Assembly (NCBI RefSeq): GCF_947623445.1
Contig: NC_135244.1
Coordinates: 13,516,860-13,580,859, forward strand
Length of the DNA stretch: 64,000 nucleotides
Direction: 5' to 3'
Source of the DNA: Clavelina lepadiformis
Taxonomy: Eukaryota; Chordata; Ascidiacea; Aplousobranchia; Clavelinidae
Of the stretch, positions 1-31,280 are shown in pieces. A program made the position numbers and the translations under genes. Position 1 is the stretch's first letter. Each line of letters begins with the position of its first letter. The notes under the pieces were generated by a model that made no database searches, was not told the origin of the DNA, and saw only the letters and a list, made by a program, of their open reading frames with translations.

Positions 1-1378
1 ATTTGTATATGGTCTATACCAAATAGGCTTGTGTGGTAGAACATGAAATAGGTTAACGAGAGAAGCAGCTGACAACGGAAGAATGCGTTTACGAAAGAAA
101 GCAATTAAAGCACCCGCTCTTACCCAAAGACGCATATGTGTCTTTCAAATCTTCTTTATCAATGAAGCCATCCCTGTTTGCGTCAATCATTGTGAATGCC
201 TGTGTAAACCAATGGGAATAAACAACATGCTGTCACTAGGTTTTCCATTTTCCAAATACAGTATCATTATTCAAATGATGATGCCGGAGTCACTCGCTAA
301 ACAATATAATGTGACATACACAAGCGAGTTGGTTTACAATTTATATCAGTTAAATTTTGCTTTAGGTGGTGTTGTGGTAATAAACATAGTTTGCAAAAGA
401 CGTTATTTGACATTAATACATTCTTCACTAACGTTTTCAGAAAGTGACATATTAGATTCTTCCTATTTCAAGTTTTCATTTTGCTATCGCGTTTGTTGTT
501 TACCAGCTAGTTCCAGGCGTTGAGCAACATTTGTAGTTAGTCAGGCCGGCAGTTACGTTTGATTTATTGAATAAATCATATGCATGTTTGTCAGCAACTT
601 CCACGTAAAAAGCCTGATTCACATCAGACCGAATGTAAACATTTCATGCAATTGTTTACATTATGTCAATAATCTGTTTTCTGGATTGCGACTCTATTTG
701 TTGGCGCTTTTACGGTGAGCTTGCTATTGAAACTTCGTTGCACTCGGTCGAAATCTACCAATGCGTTTTAAACCATAGATGTAATGACGTAGTGATTAAG
801 TTGCCTTTTTGTACTGCAAGCTTATATAACGATGCGGTTTGTCTAAACCACATGGATTGCTTCATTTGATGTCTATGATGGTTATAAAACCAAGTCACGA
901 CATGATTGCACGTATAATGTCGTCATCTAGTCACACGAACAACGGAAGGTGCATTTCTGCGTGAACAGGACGTTTCGGTGCGTAATGTTAAAAACCGGTA
1001 AACAGAAAATAACTGAATGCGCCGACGGGTTATCGATCATTCGTTTTTTAAAATCTTTTGATAGTTTACTCATATAAAAACGTCTTGTTGCTACAAACAC
1101 AATGAGCCTACCTCCTTGAATTCCTGGATCTGTGATTGATCGAACATAGAAAAAACATTGGATGTTGCTCTCTGTGATCTTTGCTTAGTTCCTTCCTTCT
1201 TCTTCGTCTTACGACTGGCCTGAAAGAATAATCATGGTTTAAGTCTGTCTTCTACTCTCTCTTATCCATGATGAGTTTATTTTAACTGTTAAAAAATGCA
1301 GATACAACAATGTAGTAATCTTCAGTCAGTTCGATTGCTTTTTGACACGTTGCAGACACCAATGCCAGTACTTACCAT
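1..1378 (-). CDS. Myosin regulatory light chain (MYL9/MYL12-type), 5' part, runs off the window
   Basis: This EF-hand light chain binds the myosin II heavy-chain neck and controls contraction when phosphorylated. Three coding pieces are seen on the minus strand. The ATG is at 1378-1376, directly followed by a GTAAGT donor. Exon 1219-1112 encodes a Lys/Arg-rich head, the phosphorylation motif QRATSNVF (the Thr-Ser pair targeted by MLCK/ROCK in the family) and [11 protein letters not shown]. Exon 199-124 encodes the first EF-hand loop, [12 protein letters not shown], and ends in ASLG with a GTAAGA donor. Phases join cleanly ([24 protein letters not shown]). The rest of the protein, with the degenerate second half, lies left of base 1. 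Smooth-muscle/non-muscle versus sarcomeric type cannot be settled from this part. The 5' UTR upstream of 1378 was not delimited. Confidence 0.9.
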
Positions 1379-4300
1379 TTTGACTTATTTTGAGAGGGTT
1401 TCGGGCTGGGTGAATAACCAAAGTACTAATGCCAAGCTCCAGTGCTAAAAGCTTATCGCTTCAACTGATAAATGACTGCCAGAAGACAAGTAGAGAAGAC
1501 CAAGATCGTTACTTATCTTGCCGATGTGCCAGTTATATTTATGGATGTGTCATGGGGTTATCTTATTATAGTGATTCCGCCGAATCCTTTTATGGTAGAG
1601 GGTCGTTCAGCTGTCTTAGAGCGGCTGCCACGAGAGAGGAGTGAAGGATGAACAAAGTTAACTTTCATTAAGGCGACGTCACGCGTGGGTTTGGTTGGAA
1701 TTGCGCTTTGAGGATCCCAGGAGATGAATAATTAACTACACGACTTACTCGGTCTTTTTCGATTTCGCGAAAGCTACTCTATACATACCGTATGCTGTAA
1801 GTATAAAAGTATGGTAAAGGCCAACCTAATATTGCATCTCTAAACGTTATGGCAAAGTTGTTGTTTTTCAAGGAGCCTAACGTCACATCATTGACTTTTC
1901 TGGCGCAGGCTAACACATAAAGTGTTTTATTTTTTTTTTGCCCACGATTCAGAAAAAAGCAATGGAAGTGTTGCGTACGCAAATTGCCCATGAATAACGT
2001 TAGTGCTTCAAAAATACGTGGATGTTGACGTAAGATGTAATATTAATGCAGTTTATAATTATTCATCTAACACCAGGTGAAATCGAAAACCTTACCGAAT
2101 TTAACTTTCGCTATTTTGCCACTGCTGCTGTATGATTTCATATTCTAAGTACGGCGTAAATAAGTTTTATATACCGGGTATAGACGTAAGGTTGAAACAA
2201 TCATATATCTACCTCTATGTAGCAAAACAACGTTAATCAATTGGTCTCACCTTTTTCATCTTGTTTACTTGGGCAAGAGCTGTCTACAAATTTCCAAAAT
2301 GTGATGTTGCCTGGTTCTGTTCATTCCATAAAACAGTAATGATTGCAAACACACGTCGCTTCTTATATTCGCAGTGAGATAGTTCTTATCAGGAAAGACG
2401 CATTCCTGCCGTAGAATGGTTTCCATTTGTGAAGCTCCTACGACAGCAAACACTTACGTTAACCACGATGACATAATAAATACTTCCAAGCTTTTTAAAC
2501 TTTCTTGTGCACAACATGGTTATAGTCGGCTGTGTGTATGTTTTCAAACAATTCCCAAAGCATTAAAGTTTCACGCGAAGAAAGTGATTCTAGAGCATGT
2601 TTGTTGTGAGACATGGTGGTTAAAATGGCCGTAACCCGCTACCAAAATACAAACTGTCAATTTACACATCACTAGTATCTGCATTGTACACTGATCTTTA
2701 CAAGTTTCTGTAAATTCAGTTGCGTTGTCGGTAACAGTCGAGGACAAATGGTTGGTACCAAGGGTAAACGGTTCAGTAACACTTTTGTATGTTTGGTTGC
2801 ACAATAAATTAACATGTTTATGTACTATTCGAAGCTGTTTATCGATAAATGGCAGACGAATTCGATCGCACACAGAAGCGAGAAAACCGAAGCTGTTAAA
2901 CAAAAGAAAGTCCAACATTGTCCAATCAGTGATCTGTTTGTGGTAACGCAGGCAACGTGTTTTATACGTTTTGGTAAACTTCTGCACAGACCTTTTGTTT
3001 CATACCACGCCATTGTTGGCCCTGCGGTCAACGGAAAATCAGTTGGATCATTACATGAGAACAAGTAGAATATATTTAGAGACTTTCATTGAGTTGGCGT
3101 AATCTTTCACATTTTTCAACCGATTCATCATAGCAAGGAAGCTAGGCTATTGTCATTCTAGTTTATACTGTAAACATGCGGGTCCGCTGCTGTCTCGCAA
3201 TCACCGGTGCTCAATTCATCTGTAGCAGTGTATTTGAGAAATAACGCGAATGAAATTTGTATCATTTGAGGCTTGACGGATCTAATTACATTGATCAAAG
3301 GTTTATCGATCTTAAACACTTTGCCGTTATAATGAACTGAAAGGTAGCGACATTGTTAAGAACGTGTTTATAGAGTAAACACGCGAGTACATTCCAAAAA
3401 TCAGGTATCAAGCTGTGTTCGTGGGAGTGGGTAAATCACGTAGTTTCTCTAAATGCGGCTAATCTATTTAATCAAAGAGAAATCACACAAAAGCTCAAAG
3501 GCGCCGGTACATGGCTTAATCGTGTACTTTATAAATGCAGATAATACATCAAAGAAGGGCACCGTAGGCAAACTGGGGTAATTTTCTAAATTAAATTTGG
3601 GAAAGTTAGAGTTTTGCCGTGGCATGATGTTTTTCGGCTAAATGTGTCTTTTCAATGCAATTGTTTGAAATTTTCATGCGGTACATCCATGTCACCAATC
3701 GGCAGGAAAAACATTATTTTTTGAACTTGTACAAAATAAATTTAAAACATTGGAAAAGTTATTTTTTCTTCTTACCCATGATTGATAATGTAGCAGAGTT
3801 ACTTTCGAGGTTTACAGCAATGTCGATGGTTGCAATTTTAAACATCTGATTTATGAAAAAACTATTTCAAATATATCGTAGGAAGAGTAACTTATAAGTC
3901 AACTTTAAGTACCATAGAGTTGCAAAGAAAGCAACTAGAGCTGGAAACATAATTTATTAACAATTTACAAGAACTAATATGTTTTGGACATGAACATATG
4001 TTCTTCATCAAAGTGAGGAACGGACGCAAATGTTATAATCAAAGTTGTGTAAATATTTGTAACGACTCCGTACGGAAGTAGCTGCAAGGGAAAAGGACGC
4101 GAAATTTAGAGTTTACAGACTAGACGATAGAGTAAACGATAATTAATGGGTGCAAAGAAATGTTGAACAAAAAGCATTGCATATGGAGCTACATACCCTA
4201 TTTGATATTGTTTTCATTACATACGGTTTCAGATTAAATCTTCCGTGTGTTCGCCATTTGTACCAACAAGGCCATTAGCGTATCTCCTTAATTTTTTACC

Positions 4301-5559
4301 AAGTCGTTAGGTGTCGCCACAATCCAGTTCTACCATCAGCTGCGATTTGTGAAACGTTTGTTGCTATTGTTTTGCGGTGACTTAAACAAAATTTAGTTCT
4401 GAATTCCATTTAAGGTTACTTTTTCCCTTGTGACCTTGTGAAGTTGTCGTCAGCAGCTGCTGAACGAAGTAAATAATACGAGATTACATAGCTTACAGTA
4501 AATTGAAAATTTAAATATTTTTAATGCTTGTTCTAATGTTTATTCTAGTGTTCTAGTAGCATTGAAGTGATAGGAGAGCTGTCGTATGTATACACATGAC
4601 CACATGATTACAAATTCCAAATTATAACTTCTCACTAACTTTTGTAAACAACTTTCTTTCTGGATGCAGAAGCTTGAATCAATTGATAGTATCTTACGGG
4701 TCAGTTTCTATGCAACACAATGTACATAATTGATATCTAGAACAGCTATAAAATTACTTAAAAGTGCATGTTAACATCATAACCTTCATAAGAGTAAGAC
4801 GAACAAGCAGTTTATCCGCGATGATGTTTAAAAACAAAGTGAAATTGATTAACCGATGGTGCTTTAAGATTCATAGTTTCCAGTTTCTCCATTTCTACAT
4901 TTCAAAAATTTGATAAGATTCATTTATATTTACATCTTTATAGATTCAAGCAGTGGATTTTTGTTTGTGCAAACTTCTTCAGAATATTTTTCATGCTGCA
5001 AACCAAATCAACATGCGGAAATTTCTTTCGGATGAGTTTCTCAATACCTTATGTTACATATAATTTAATCGCGATTTTAATCCGCTACTCTGCTTTATAG
5101 TACTATAACAATTTGTAATTGTAGTTCTTACAAATTTAAAAACCAGCTTGTTATATTCATCACCAAACTGTTGACAAGAAAACGTCACCTGCGCGTACCA
5201 CGCAGATTTCATTTTGGCTTTGACTGAAGGCCTTTTTGTTGAAACCACTTGGGTGGCCAGTAATTTACGTATGTGAAGCATACTCCATCTTCTCTACGGA
5301 CTACTGCCTAGTCGTGGAAGGACAACTTGAGTATTTCGATGAACTTTCGAGTTAAACTTAAGGAAACGTTTTTTTCCAAAGGGACACCGAGTCAGGTCGA
5401 AAGTAAGAGATCAGACTAAAATGGATCGAAAATGAATAATCATGGATACACATAAGATTGTCAGTCATACGACATCGTTCGTCGTCCGGATTAACAAGGA
5501 ACGCGTTAGAGTTAAATTGTTAATCAAGTTCAAAGAACACCCAGAATGCACGAAGAACT
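1379..5559. other. Non-coding stretch with the upstream region of the light-chain gene
   Basis: No exon with recognisable protein similarity is seen on either strand. Open frames up to 138 codons (for example 2571-2987 minus) have no domain, no acceptable splice context and an AT-rich, non-coding look. The part just above 1378 should hold the 5' UTR and promoter of the light-chain gene, but I could not pick out a TATA box or initiator with confidence. Confidence 0.5.
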
Positions 5560-7030
5560 CCATGGCGGAACCAAGGGGTTAAAGAAGCTATTCAAGCAAA
5601 GAAGACGGCTGACATAACATGGATTGATGACAGGTCGTCGCCTGCTTTGCGAGCTCGGTACACTGATTAGCGAAAAGCCGTAGCACTGGCAGTGAAACTG
5701 TCCAAAGAGCAGACCTGGAATGAATTTTGGTTAAAGTTGAAGTCAGACTGCAGAACTGACTACAGAGCAGACAATAAAGTATTCTGGCAAATGATCTCCA
5801 AACTGCGAGACAAAAGATGATCTGCTGCTAAGTCTATTAAAGACCAAGTGGGTGGCTTCCTAACTAAGGAGAAAGATAACCTTGAGATCTATTAAACCCT
5901 GTCGCAAAAACATCAAATGACACAAGGTCATTACATCTGAAGAAGGAAGTAATCTAATCGAGACTGAAGTTACGCAAGCTGTAAGATTTGTACAAGCTGG
6001 AAAGGCGGTTGGTTGTGATGGCATTTGTCTTTAAATATGGAAAGTCATTCCAATACACATGAAGGTCTATTCAAATAACTGGGGCATACCTCTGCTTAAT
6101 TTGCCTGGTGAAGTGTATGTATATATTGTCTTGGAAAGCGCTGCCATGAAATAGTTGAGTCACAACTTGAGGACACACAAAGTGGTCTTTGTCCGGGTCA
6201 GAGCATAACAGATCAAATTTTTGAAATGTCTTAAGAATACGCAAAAAATATCTACACCTGTTTTGTTGACTTTGAAAAATGTATGATGAAGTTCCTCGGG
6301 ATAAGCTCTTGAGTGTGCGACAGTGATGGTAGCTTATACTGCAGTAGCTATTGAATTACTGAACCAGCTATAAAGTTTGCGTTCATTTGATCAGTCTTAA
6401 GTTAAAACAACTCACTCTGAATGTTGGACTCTGCCAGTGATGTATACTGTCACCTCTCCTTTTCAAAGTTTGCCTGAATTTGATTGACAGCCACAGCCTT
6501 GGTGAAAAGTATGTCATGGTTGGAAGCAGTAGGATCAGTCATTTCCTCTTTACAGATGGCTTGATTCTTCTCGATTTTTATTGGTAGTTTTTGAATCAGT
6601 TTTGACCAATGGTGATTAATCTTGAATAATGACCGAAAGAGTGCGCTAATGGGTGCAAGCTTCAGAAATGGGATTTTTAAGAAGGGTTTATAACGTAATG
6701 TTTCTAGATCAAATGCATAAATCGAATTCTTAAATGTTTAAATGTTGCACCCCTATACTTCTTCGAATTAAGAAGTCTCAACTTTATGATGGTTTGGTCA
6801 CGTCATCAGAATGCCCCAGGAAAAAATTGTAAATCAAGTCATGCTTGTCCTCCGACCAATTCGACGAAGACGATATAGTATAAATTACATCACTGAACTG
6901 GCCTGGTCACGACATCTAGGTATCACTTTAGCCGAACTGCCAGACGTGGTGAAAGGCCGTCGAACTGTTTAGGAAGCTTCTAGGCTGCTGCACCCACAAC
7001 CCTCTTGAGAGAATGATGTGGGTCCCGAAA
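5560..7030 (+). mobile_element. Decayed non-LTR retrotransposon (LINE) reverse-transcriptase relic
   Basis: Broken reverse-transcriptase-like coding can be followed on the plus strand through frameshifts and stops. From about 6259 it reads FVDFEK, then in a shifted frame from 6282 YDEVPRDKLL, the typical fingers/palm motif of LINE reverse transcriptases. Near 6545 it reads FLFTDGLILLD at the place of the usual FLYADD box, so the catalytic Asp pair is damaged. From about 6791 it reads WFGHVIRMPQ, followed by an Arg-rich stretch and a W-containing tail, as at the C terminus of several LINE clades. The 5' part (5600-5900) looks like the zone before the polymerase. It is clearly dead. The clade was not determined and the exact ends are uncertain. 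Confidence 0.75.
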
Positions 7031-9162
7031 AGAGAGGTATTCCATCAACAACAAAAAAAAAGGCCAAACGCAGATAAAGCCGTTTATCGTCTTCTAATGT
7101 GGTATGCTTTATATCTCATGGAAAACTAAACGTATAAATCACAGCAGTTGGAAACAACTAAAGTAACAGACAGCTCTTTTTTTGACGGGATAAAAAAAAT
7201 AATTGTGATATACTGTACATTAAGAACAGGTGGATGAAAACTAAAAAATTGTCTTCCATTAGGTAAACTAAGTGAAAATCGAGAAAAGGGAGACTAAACA
7301 TAAACACCGCAACCGAAAGTGTTGGACGGGTACAAAAGGATTGAAAAAAGGTGCACAGAATCGAGGTAAATGGAGAACGATGTTGGAAGGACTAACTTCA
7401 TGGTAATATGGACCTGCTTTCTGACTCTTCCAACCTATCCAGGAAAGCCTGCTGGTTTGCTTTGATAAATTTAGAACAGCTTTGAAATGGAACTGCTGTC
7501 ATCGTGACAAGTGCTCCTTTTATTTGCTAGCCAATAGGTCGGTGCTGTATCTTGGTGATTGGATCAATGATATTTACAAATGTTTTCTGTGTCTTTGGTA
7601 CGTTTTTATTATGTCATTACTTTTATTGTTAATTCTATCACGATACCGTGCTCGTACCGTGATTGTTTCTTCACTTTGTAAGCAGAAATTTGCACCTTAT
7701 ACTTCCCTTATATAGGAGGAAAGCACCGTTGCTTGGTGGAACCGCCGAATATTCGACGAGTAACGAATCTGTCTACTTTTTGATTAGCTGAGTTGAGATG
7801 CTCGATTGATCTGCGATTTTTGATATACTTATACACTGATTTTATGAAAGCTTAAAAGGCCAATGCTTTTATTCTATTCAGGAGTGATTTATTCGTGGGC
7901 TTAACTGAATTAGGCTACGAGGTAGTTTGGCCGTTGTGACTGACCGAACAATAGGCGACGAAATGTAGCAAGATATATTTTTCACTCGTAGAAAATCTTT
8001 ATATATAGATGGGGGGCTGTAAAATCAAACGAGATTTAAGCATATCCTTGAATTATCCCTTTGTTGTACTGATGCAATCTAAGTAGGCTAGTAAGCACCA
8101 ATGTCGAAGGATACAAAAAAATATAAGATCGAACTTATATTTGAAAAATATTGAACAAGGTAAATTCGATTAATAATCAAGGTACATATATAATACAATC
8201 GTCTGCTCTTTGCAAACGTTAACACTGTGTATAGTATTCCATTGAAAGAACGTACAATAGTGTGGATACAAAAAATAAGTGCTACACACAATATCATGAA
8301 CATATCTTGTGAACACACTTGTGTCACGGGATTATTTTTATGCACCTGTTTTGTAGACACCACATTATATACCGTCTTTTCTTTGCATTGTGTTGTTTTT
8401 ATGCATGTTCACGGTCTGCCGTATTTTACTTGTTTATGTTCTTTTACTTGTTCTTGTACACCTGTTTTTATCAAATCTCTTGTGACGTCTCACGTAGTTA
8501 CCCCAAAGGCTAAATTAGTATCGTGTTTTACGTTCCACGTTGATTCCTTCATCGCGTGGAATTTGTTTGGTGTAGCACTGTGCTCGGCTGGGCGACGGTT
8601 GTCGGCAGTTACGTTTTGGGTTTTAGTGAGAGATGATCGTTTTTATTAAGTAAAATGCCATTAAAAGTTAACAAGGCAAAACCGGCTAAGTGACTAGCCG
8701 TTAGAGCGGGAAGATTCCTGGCTAAGGAAAAGTTTGGTTACACTTGTTCCTACGCATCATTAGGGAGTCCATACATGCTTCTGTTAACAGAATCTTTTTT
8801 TACAAATTTCCATTTTACATGTTGTGTCGCAAATCGCTTCTCTTTTGCTACGGTGTGCTTGTTACGAACATAGCGAAGTTGTTGCTTTTGTCTGCAAGTG
8901 AGAAACGATTAGTTGAAAGTTAAAATTACTTTGTGCGACCCTACCACAGCATGACAAAAACAATTATATCATAATATTCATCCTTAATTCTGCTAATTTA
9001 TATTCCAGCATAACAGTTTCAAATGTTCTAACATCGTACACTGTTAATCACAGTTAAGTATCTTTAGCACGAAAAGCATATCGGAACTAGATTTCCAAGA
9101 AACTCTATACCAGTCTATAGTATTTAAAAACAGATAACAAGCCAAAAAATTATTTTCTTTGT
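7031..9162. other. Non-coding intergenic stretch
   Basis: No supported gene is seen. The 140-codon frame at 8227-8649 is rich in Cys, Phe, Thr and Val from T-rich sequence and has no domain or splice support. A short stretch around 8690-8720 has a faint tRNA A-box look but no matching second half. Confidence 0.45.
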
Positions 9163-10529
9163 TTAAATAAAATACCGTTCCGCTGCTTCTTGATTTTCGT
9201 TTAATTTGCGTCGGGTTGCATTTTCCATTTCTAGGTTTTTGCGTTTTCTAATTTCGTCTATTCTCTGTCTAATTCTGGTCTTTCTTGCTTGATGCCATGT
9301 TTTGTCCTTGTAAATGACTTCAGTACTTTTCTCCTTGTTTGTCGTTCTATGAAAGTAAACCAATATAGATAAACTATGTACAAACAAAAAACGGTATAGC
9401 AAAATATCATTACAAAACTCGCTGCTTTACCGATGTACCTGTAATACATATGTCTGTATCTTTTGAGATCATTGTAGGTTAAAGTGCTTTCAGCCCGACG
9501 GTAAACGTTAACATTGAGGTGAAGTTTGCCGTCGGAATGTCCTTCAGTTTTAGGACGGACTTTTGCGAAGTTTTGGAGTTCATGATTGGGAGAATTTTGT
9601 GCGTTTGTGTCGGTTTTGTGATTGCAATAAAAGCTAACTTTACTGGTTTTGATATCTTCGAAGTTCATCTTTGGTTTCATTAAATTTTTTTTTTTCACTT
9701 GCTTTTTCCCGTCGATTGAATTAATCCCATCTCCCGTATAGCATTTCCGTGGCAATTTTGCTTCAACTAATGATAATTTTAGAGCAAATGTTTCATTTTT
9801 AGATTTGCCATTTTGCTCACATGATTCTTCGTCACATTCAGACCGATAGTTAGAAGAGTCTTGTGAGCTTCGAATTTTATTATCGCTGCTTACAGAGGTT
9901 TCATAGGATTTGTTTTGCATTGTTTGTCTCTTGCATTGTTTTTGTTGCTGACCACCGTTTCCGATTCGTTTGCTTTTATCTTCAATTGAATCCTGATTTG
10001 CTAGCGTAGACTTCCATGCGGAATTTTGAGTGCTGACAGAATCTCGATCCATTTTGTGTCTTTCTGCCACCTTCGTGTCTGGCTGCAGGCCCTGGATGCA
10101 TATTCCATTTCGGAGTGTAGTTTCACTACAAAATATGGGGGCTACTTATGCAAAAAAAGAAATCCGTTTGACTTTATGAAAATCTTGATGCTTTCTAACT
10201 CTAGTTCTTTCTTTAAACTATGTATTTCTTTGTTTAAAAGGTAATATAAAATATATTAAAACATTTGATAACCTGTCCGTAGGTGAAGAAATCTTGTGTA
10301 TCTGATAATTCATCACAGTACCGTAAGAAGCTGGAGTCTTGACAACACACGAGCTGTTGGTATTGTTGCTAGGCTGCCGAAAATTATTAGCTGAACCTGT
10401 GATATTGGGTAACTTCTGTCTGCCGAGAAATGGATAAATTTGTGCATATCTCGAAGAAGTTGATTGCGCTTTCCTCAAGGACAGATTCTGAATTTGCGGT
10501 AAATACTTTTCCTCGCCTATTTCTAACAT
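9163..10529 (-). CDS. Unrecognised gene for a charged, Ser/Asn/Lys-rich protein
   Basis: I do not recognise the family. The first exon probably spans 10529-10273 (ATG at 10529; starts MLEIGEEKYLPQIQN; GTTATC donor). A large middle exon runs from about 10059 down to 9439. The last exon is 9346-9163. The intron 9438-9347 (GTACAT...CATAG) joins MYYR to RTTNKEKSTEVIYKDK in frame, and the tail is strongly basic and helical (RIRQRIDEIRKRKN), ending AERYFI. Reading straight through that intron gives a false membrane segment and an early stop, so the spliced form is preferred. The acceptor of the middle exon is uncertain: 10059 keeps the frame but has a weak pyrimidine tract, and the gene could also start at an ATG inside this exon. 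The composition suggests a non-membrane, perhaps cytoskeletal or ciliary protein, but that is a guess. Confidence 0.6.
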
Positions 10530-11153
10530 TCTTTTTGTTTTGTTATACGCTTGGTTTTTGTTTCAGAAACTACGCCAGGCTTGGTCTTATATAGCTTACT
10601 GAGTTTGGTTGCTAAGCGGCGGTTCCTCCAGCTTCAATTTTTCTAGCTATCTGTTGATTTATCCTATAGTAATGCCACTTGTTGAGCCCTATTTAAGGCA
10701 CCTACTGTAGATTCAATAACAATCGAGCAAAAACTTTGTGATTTTAAGCAGACTTAATCTCTCTATTGAATGGCATTGCGAAAAAGTTATCGTACGTAAG
10801 TCGGTGTTGAAACAAACTTTTTACTCGCTATACAATAAAGACAGTGCAAAGCGAATTTATTTGAAAAAATGAAAAAACGGATGCAAGAAATCTGTAAAAT
10901 ATGATTACCAAATTTTACAAATGTATATCGAAACAATGTATTTACGAATATACAGTATGATCGATGCGCTGCTGATAGAGTTTGCGGTATTCGAGTTTGT
11001 TGATGTTTTAAATGGGCAGATTTAGGAAAACAACTACTGTATTCATTGAATGAGATGGTTTTTAAACATTTCGGTTATCTCAGGGGAAATTGTTAATCAG
11101 AATGTAACAAATCTGCCGTTTTCATGAAAACAGCTCTTCAAGTTAGTAAAAAA
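10530..11153. other. Intergenic spacer between the unrecognised gene and GH9 copy A
   Basis: AT-rich, no exon seen. It should contain the promoter of the minus-strand gene that starts at 10529 only if the two genes were divergent. They are not, since GH9 copy A is on the same strand and ends at 11154. It therefore holds the 3' UTR and poly(A) region of copy A plus the upstream region of the next gene. A minus-strand AATAAA is present near 10854-10859. Confidence 0.4.
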
Positions 11154-19585
<8,432 letters not shown>

Positions 19586-21642
19586 GTTGGTTGCCTCACT
19601 TACACATTTAAGCTGTGCACAGTTATTAGCCTGATTATATGCATACACATATTGTAAAGTCAAGTTGAACATCCATAATATAAGCTCGCAAGTGAAATCA
19701 TTATGAACGACTATATTCCTATACATATTCTATATCTAACTGGTTGCGTAAACATTTTCTTTGTAATACCTGATTTTTTATAACATTTCTATAAATTTCT
19801 AAAATTTCTATTCTTTGATCATTGTTTCACATTATAACTGTTCTTTGTCACGTCAGCGCCCTTATCCTATAATTTAATGTTTCACATCAATATAGCTTAC
19901 TTATGACATTTTCATATTCGGTCCTCTGCCTGTGTTCTTTCTTTTCCTGATAGGAAAAAAGCTTGTTTATGGGACGCTTAAATCGACATTCCGCGGTTGT
20001 TGGGTTAGGCTATTTAGGCGAAGCTCTTCGGCATCATCTTATACACCCCCTCTTATTCTCTACTTCAGATTGGTGTAGTTTGTAAATATTTATGTTTTTA
20101 TGATATAAAACCAACAGAATAGTCGTTACCTTTTAAGTTATGATAAAAAAGCGATATAACATATGCATCTGTGTTGCATTTTCTTCTTCGGACTTTTATT
20201 GCGGTTCCAGCAGCAGTATAGGAAACCTGTAGGCTACGTTTAGTAGCTCTCCGTTCAAGGTCAAAACGAATTTAGTGCAGTCATTCTGGATTAAGTCGAC
20301 TTAGCCAGAAACAAGGATATTATTCAATAACGATTACACGCTTTTTGATTTTGTGCTTCTTAGCAGGTACTGTATTGCATTTGCCTTGAATGTGATTATG
20401 ATTTACTTCAAAACTGGAAAGTTACAGGATGAAAAAAGAGAAAGTATGTAATATTCTATATTCTGACCACAAAAGTATTGTAAAATTTAAAAGGAGCATC
20501 TGCAAAACTGCTAAAAAGACTAAATCACTTCATATGTTATGTTTTCATTTCCATTTGCTTGTTTTTTCAAATTTTCTCCCATATAGGTTCCTATTTCAAA
20601 CTTTGCTCAAAATCTAATCTCTTAAATCATCACAAAAATTTCACTTTGTTGGTGACAACCCAAAGTACCGTCAGTATTTATTGTAAATATATATACAAAG
20701 TTATCACTTTTACAGTGTTTGCGTACGATCCAGTATAACTTTTACAGCAAAATAAAGGTAACGAAAGATTGAAAGAGCTTTATAGCGTATCTTGAAAAAT
20801 ACACCAAATGCGCAAGAAACCACACAAAAATGGAACGAAATAAAGCTTGTACAAATGTACGAGGAAAAGGGCAGACTTATAACTGATTGGTGCAAGTCGA
20901 ACAGCAAAGCAAACGTTTCCAATGTTTAAAATAAATCGGCAAAGTGTTCTGTTTAGCTATGAGCAAAAAATTTGTTTTGCAGTCTTCAGATGTTAGAAAC
21001 CGGTTTAAATTTTTTTTAAATTGTTAAACCGGTTTAAATTTTTTCAGAAATGAATTTTTCATATTTTTGTATGTTTTAGGTTTGACCTTTTTAGTAACCT
21101 TTTAGAATTAAATGCGACAGCAGCAGAAGAGGGTTTCATAGGAATGCGCATAGCCTTTATCGTCAGAGTAATCTCTATGTCGGCAATAAACGAAAAAGTT
21201 TAACTCACAACATAACCATGCATATAACGTGCCAGTCTGACGCTAACTTGCACTTGTAGTTCTAATTCTTATAAAAATTGGTTACTGGAAATGCAAAGTT
21301 TCATTGTGCTATGCAGCAGCCGATCACAATTTTGCATATTACATGATGTTTGCATAAAATACAATAACGCTACAGTCGATGTTGACATGTCTTGCACAAT
21401 ACTGTATACGATTATCCAAATTACAGCCAAATGCTCTTAGATCTGGTTAGAATAGCAGCGTTGTCTTACAAACACACAGTTATGCTGCATTAGAAGATTT
21501 AAGCCTCGCACCAAATAACTGTATGTAGTGTATCCAGCACAGTGGGTTGATTATGTTCGTTATACCGTTTCGGTTCATGGATTTTTTGTAGGGATGTATG
21601 AAATATAGTCAAAACAAATGAGAAAAGTTTTTTCTTCAGGTT
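19586..21642. other. Spacer between the tandem GH9 genes; promoter region of copy A
   Basis: No exon is seen. It should hold the promoter of copy A (right of 19585) and the 3' end of copy B (left of 21643). Open frames here (for example 20710-20922 minus) have no domain or splice support. Confidence 0.5.
20998..21045. repeat. Direct repeat with palindromic AAACCGGTTT core
   Basis: The word AAACCGGTTTAAATTTTTT appears twice, starting near 20998 and 21025, separated by a short T/A-rich link. Each copy holds the perfect palindrome AAACCGGTTT. It lies in the spacer about 1.4 kb upstream of copy A. A protein-binding role is possible but unsupported. Confidence 0.75.

Positions 21643-31280
<9,638 letters not shown>

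Noticed and set aside
2571..2987. 138-codon minus frame
   Set aside because: No domain, and overlapped by equally long frames on the other strand in AT-rich non-coding DNA.
8227..8649. 140-codon plus frame
   Set aside because: Low-complexity Cys/Phe/Thr/Val translation of T-rich DNA, with no domain, start context or splice support.
9258..10070. 270-codon minus frame ending in a transmembrane-like segment
   Set aside because: The hydrophobic end lies inside a 92-bp intron with good borders. Splicing restores an in-frame, protein-like basic tail.
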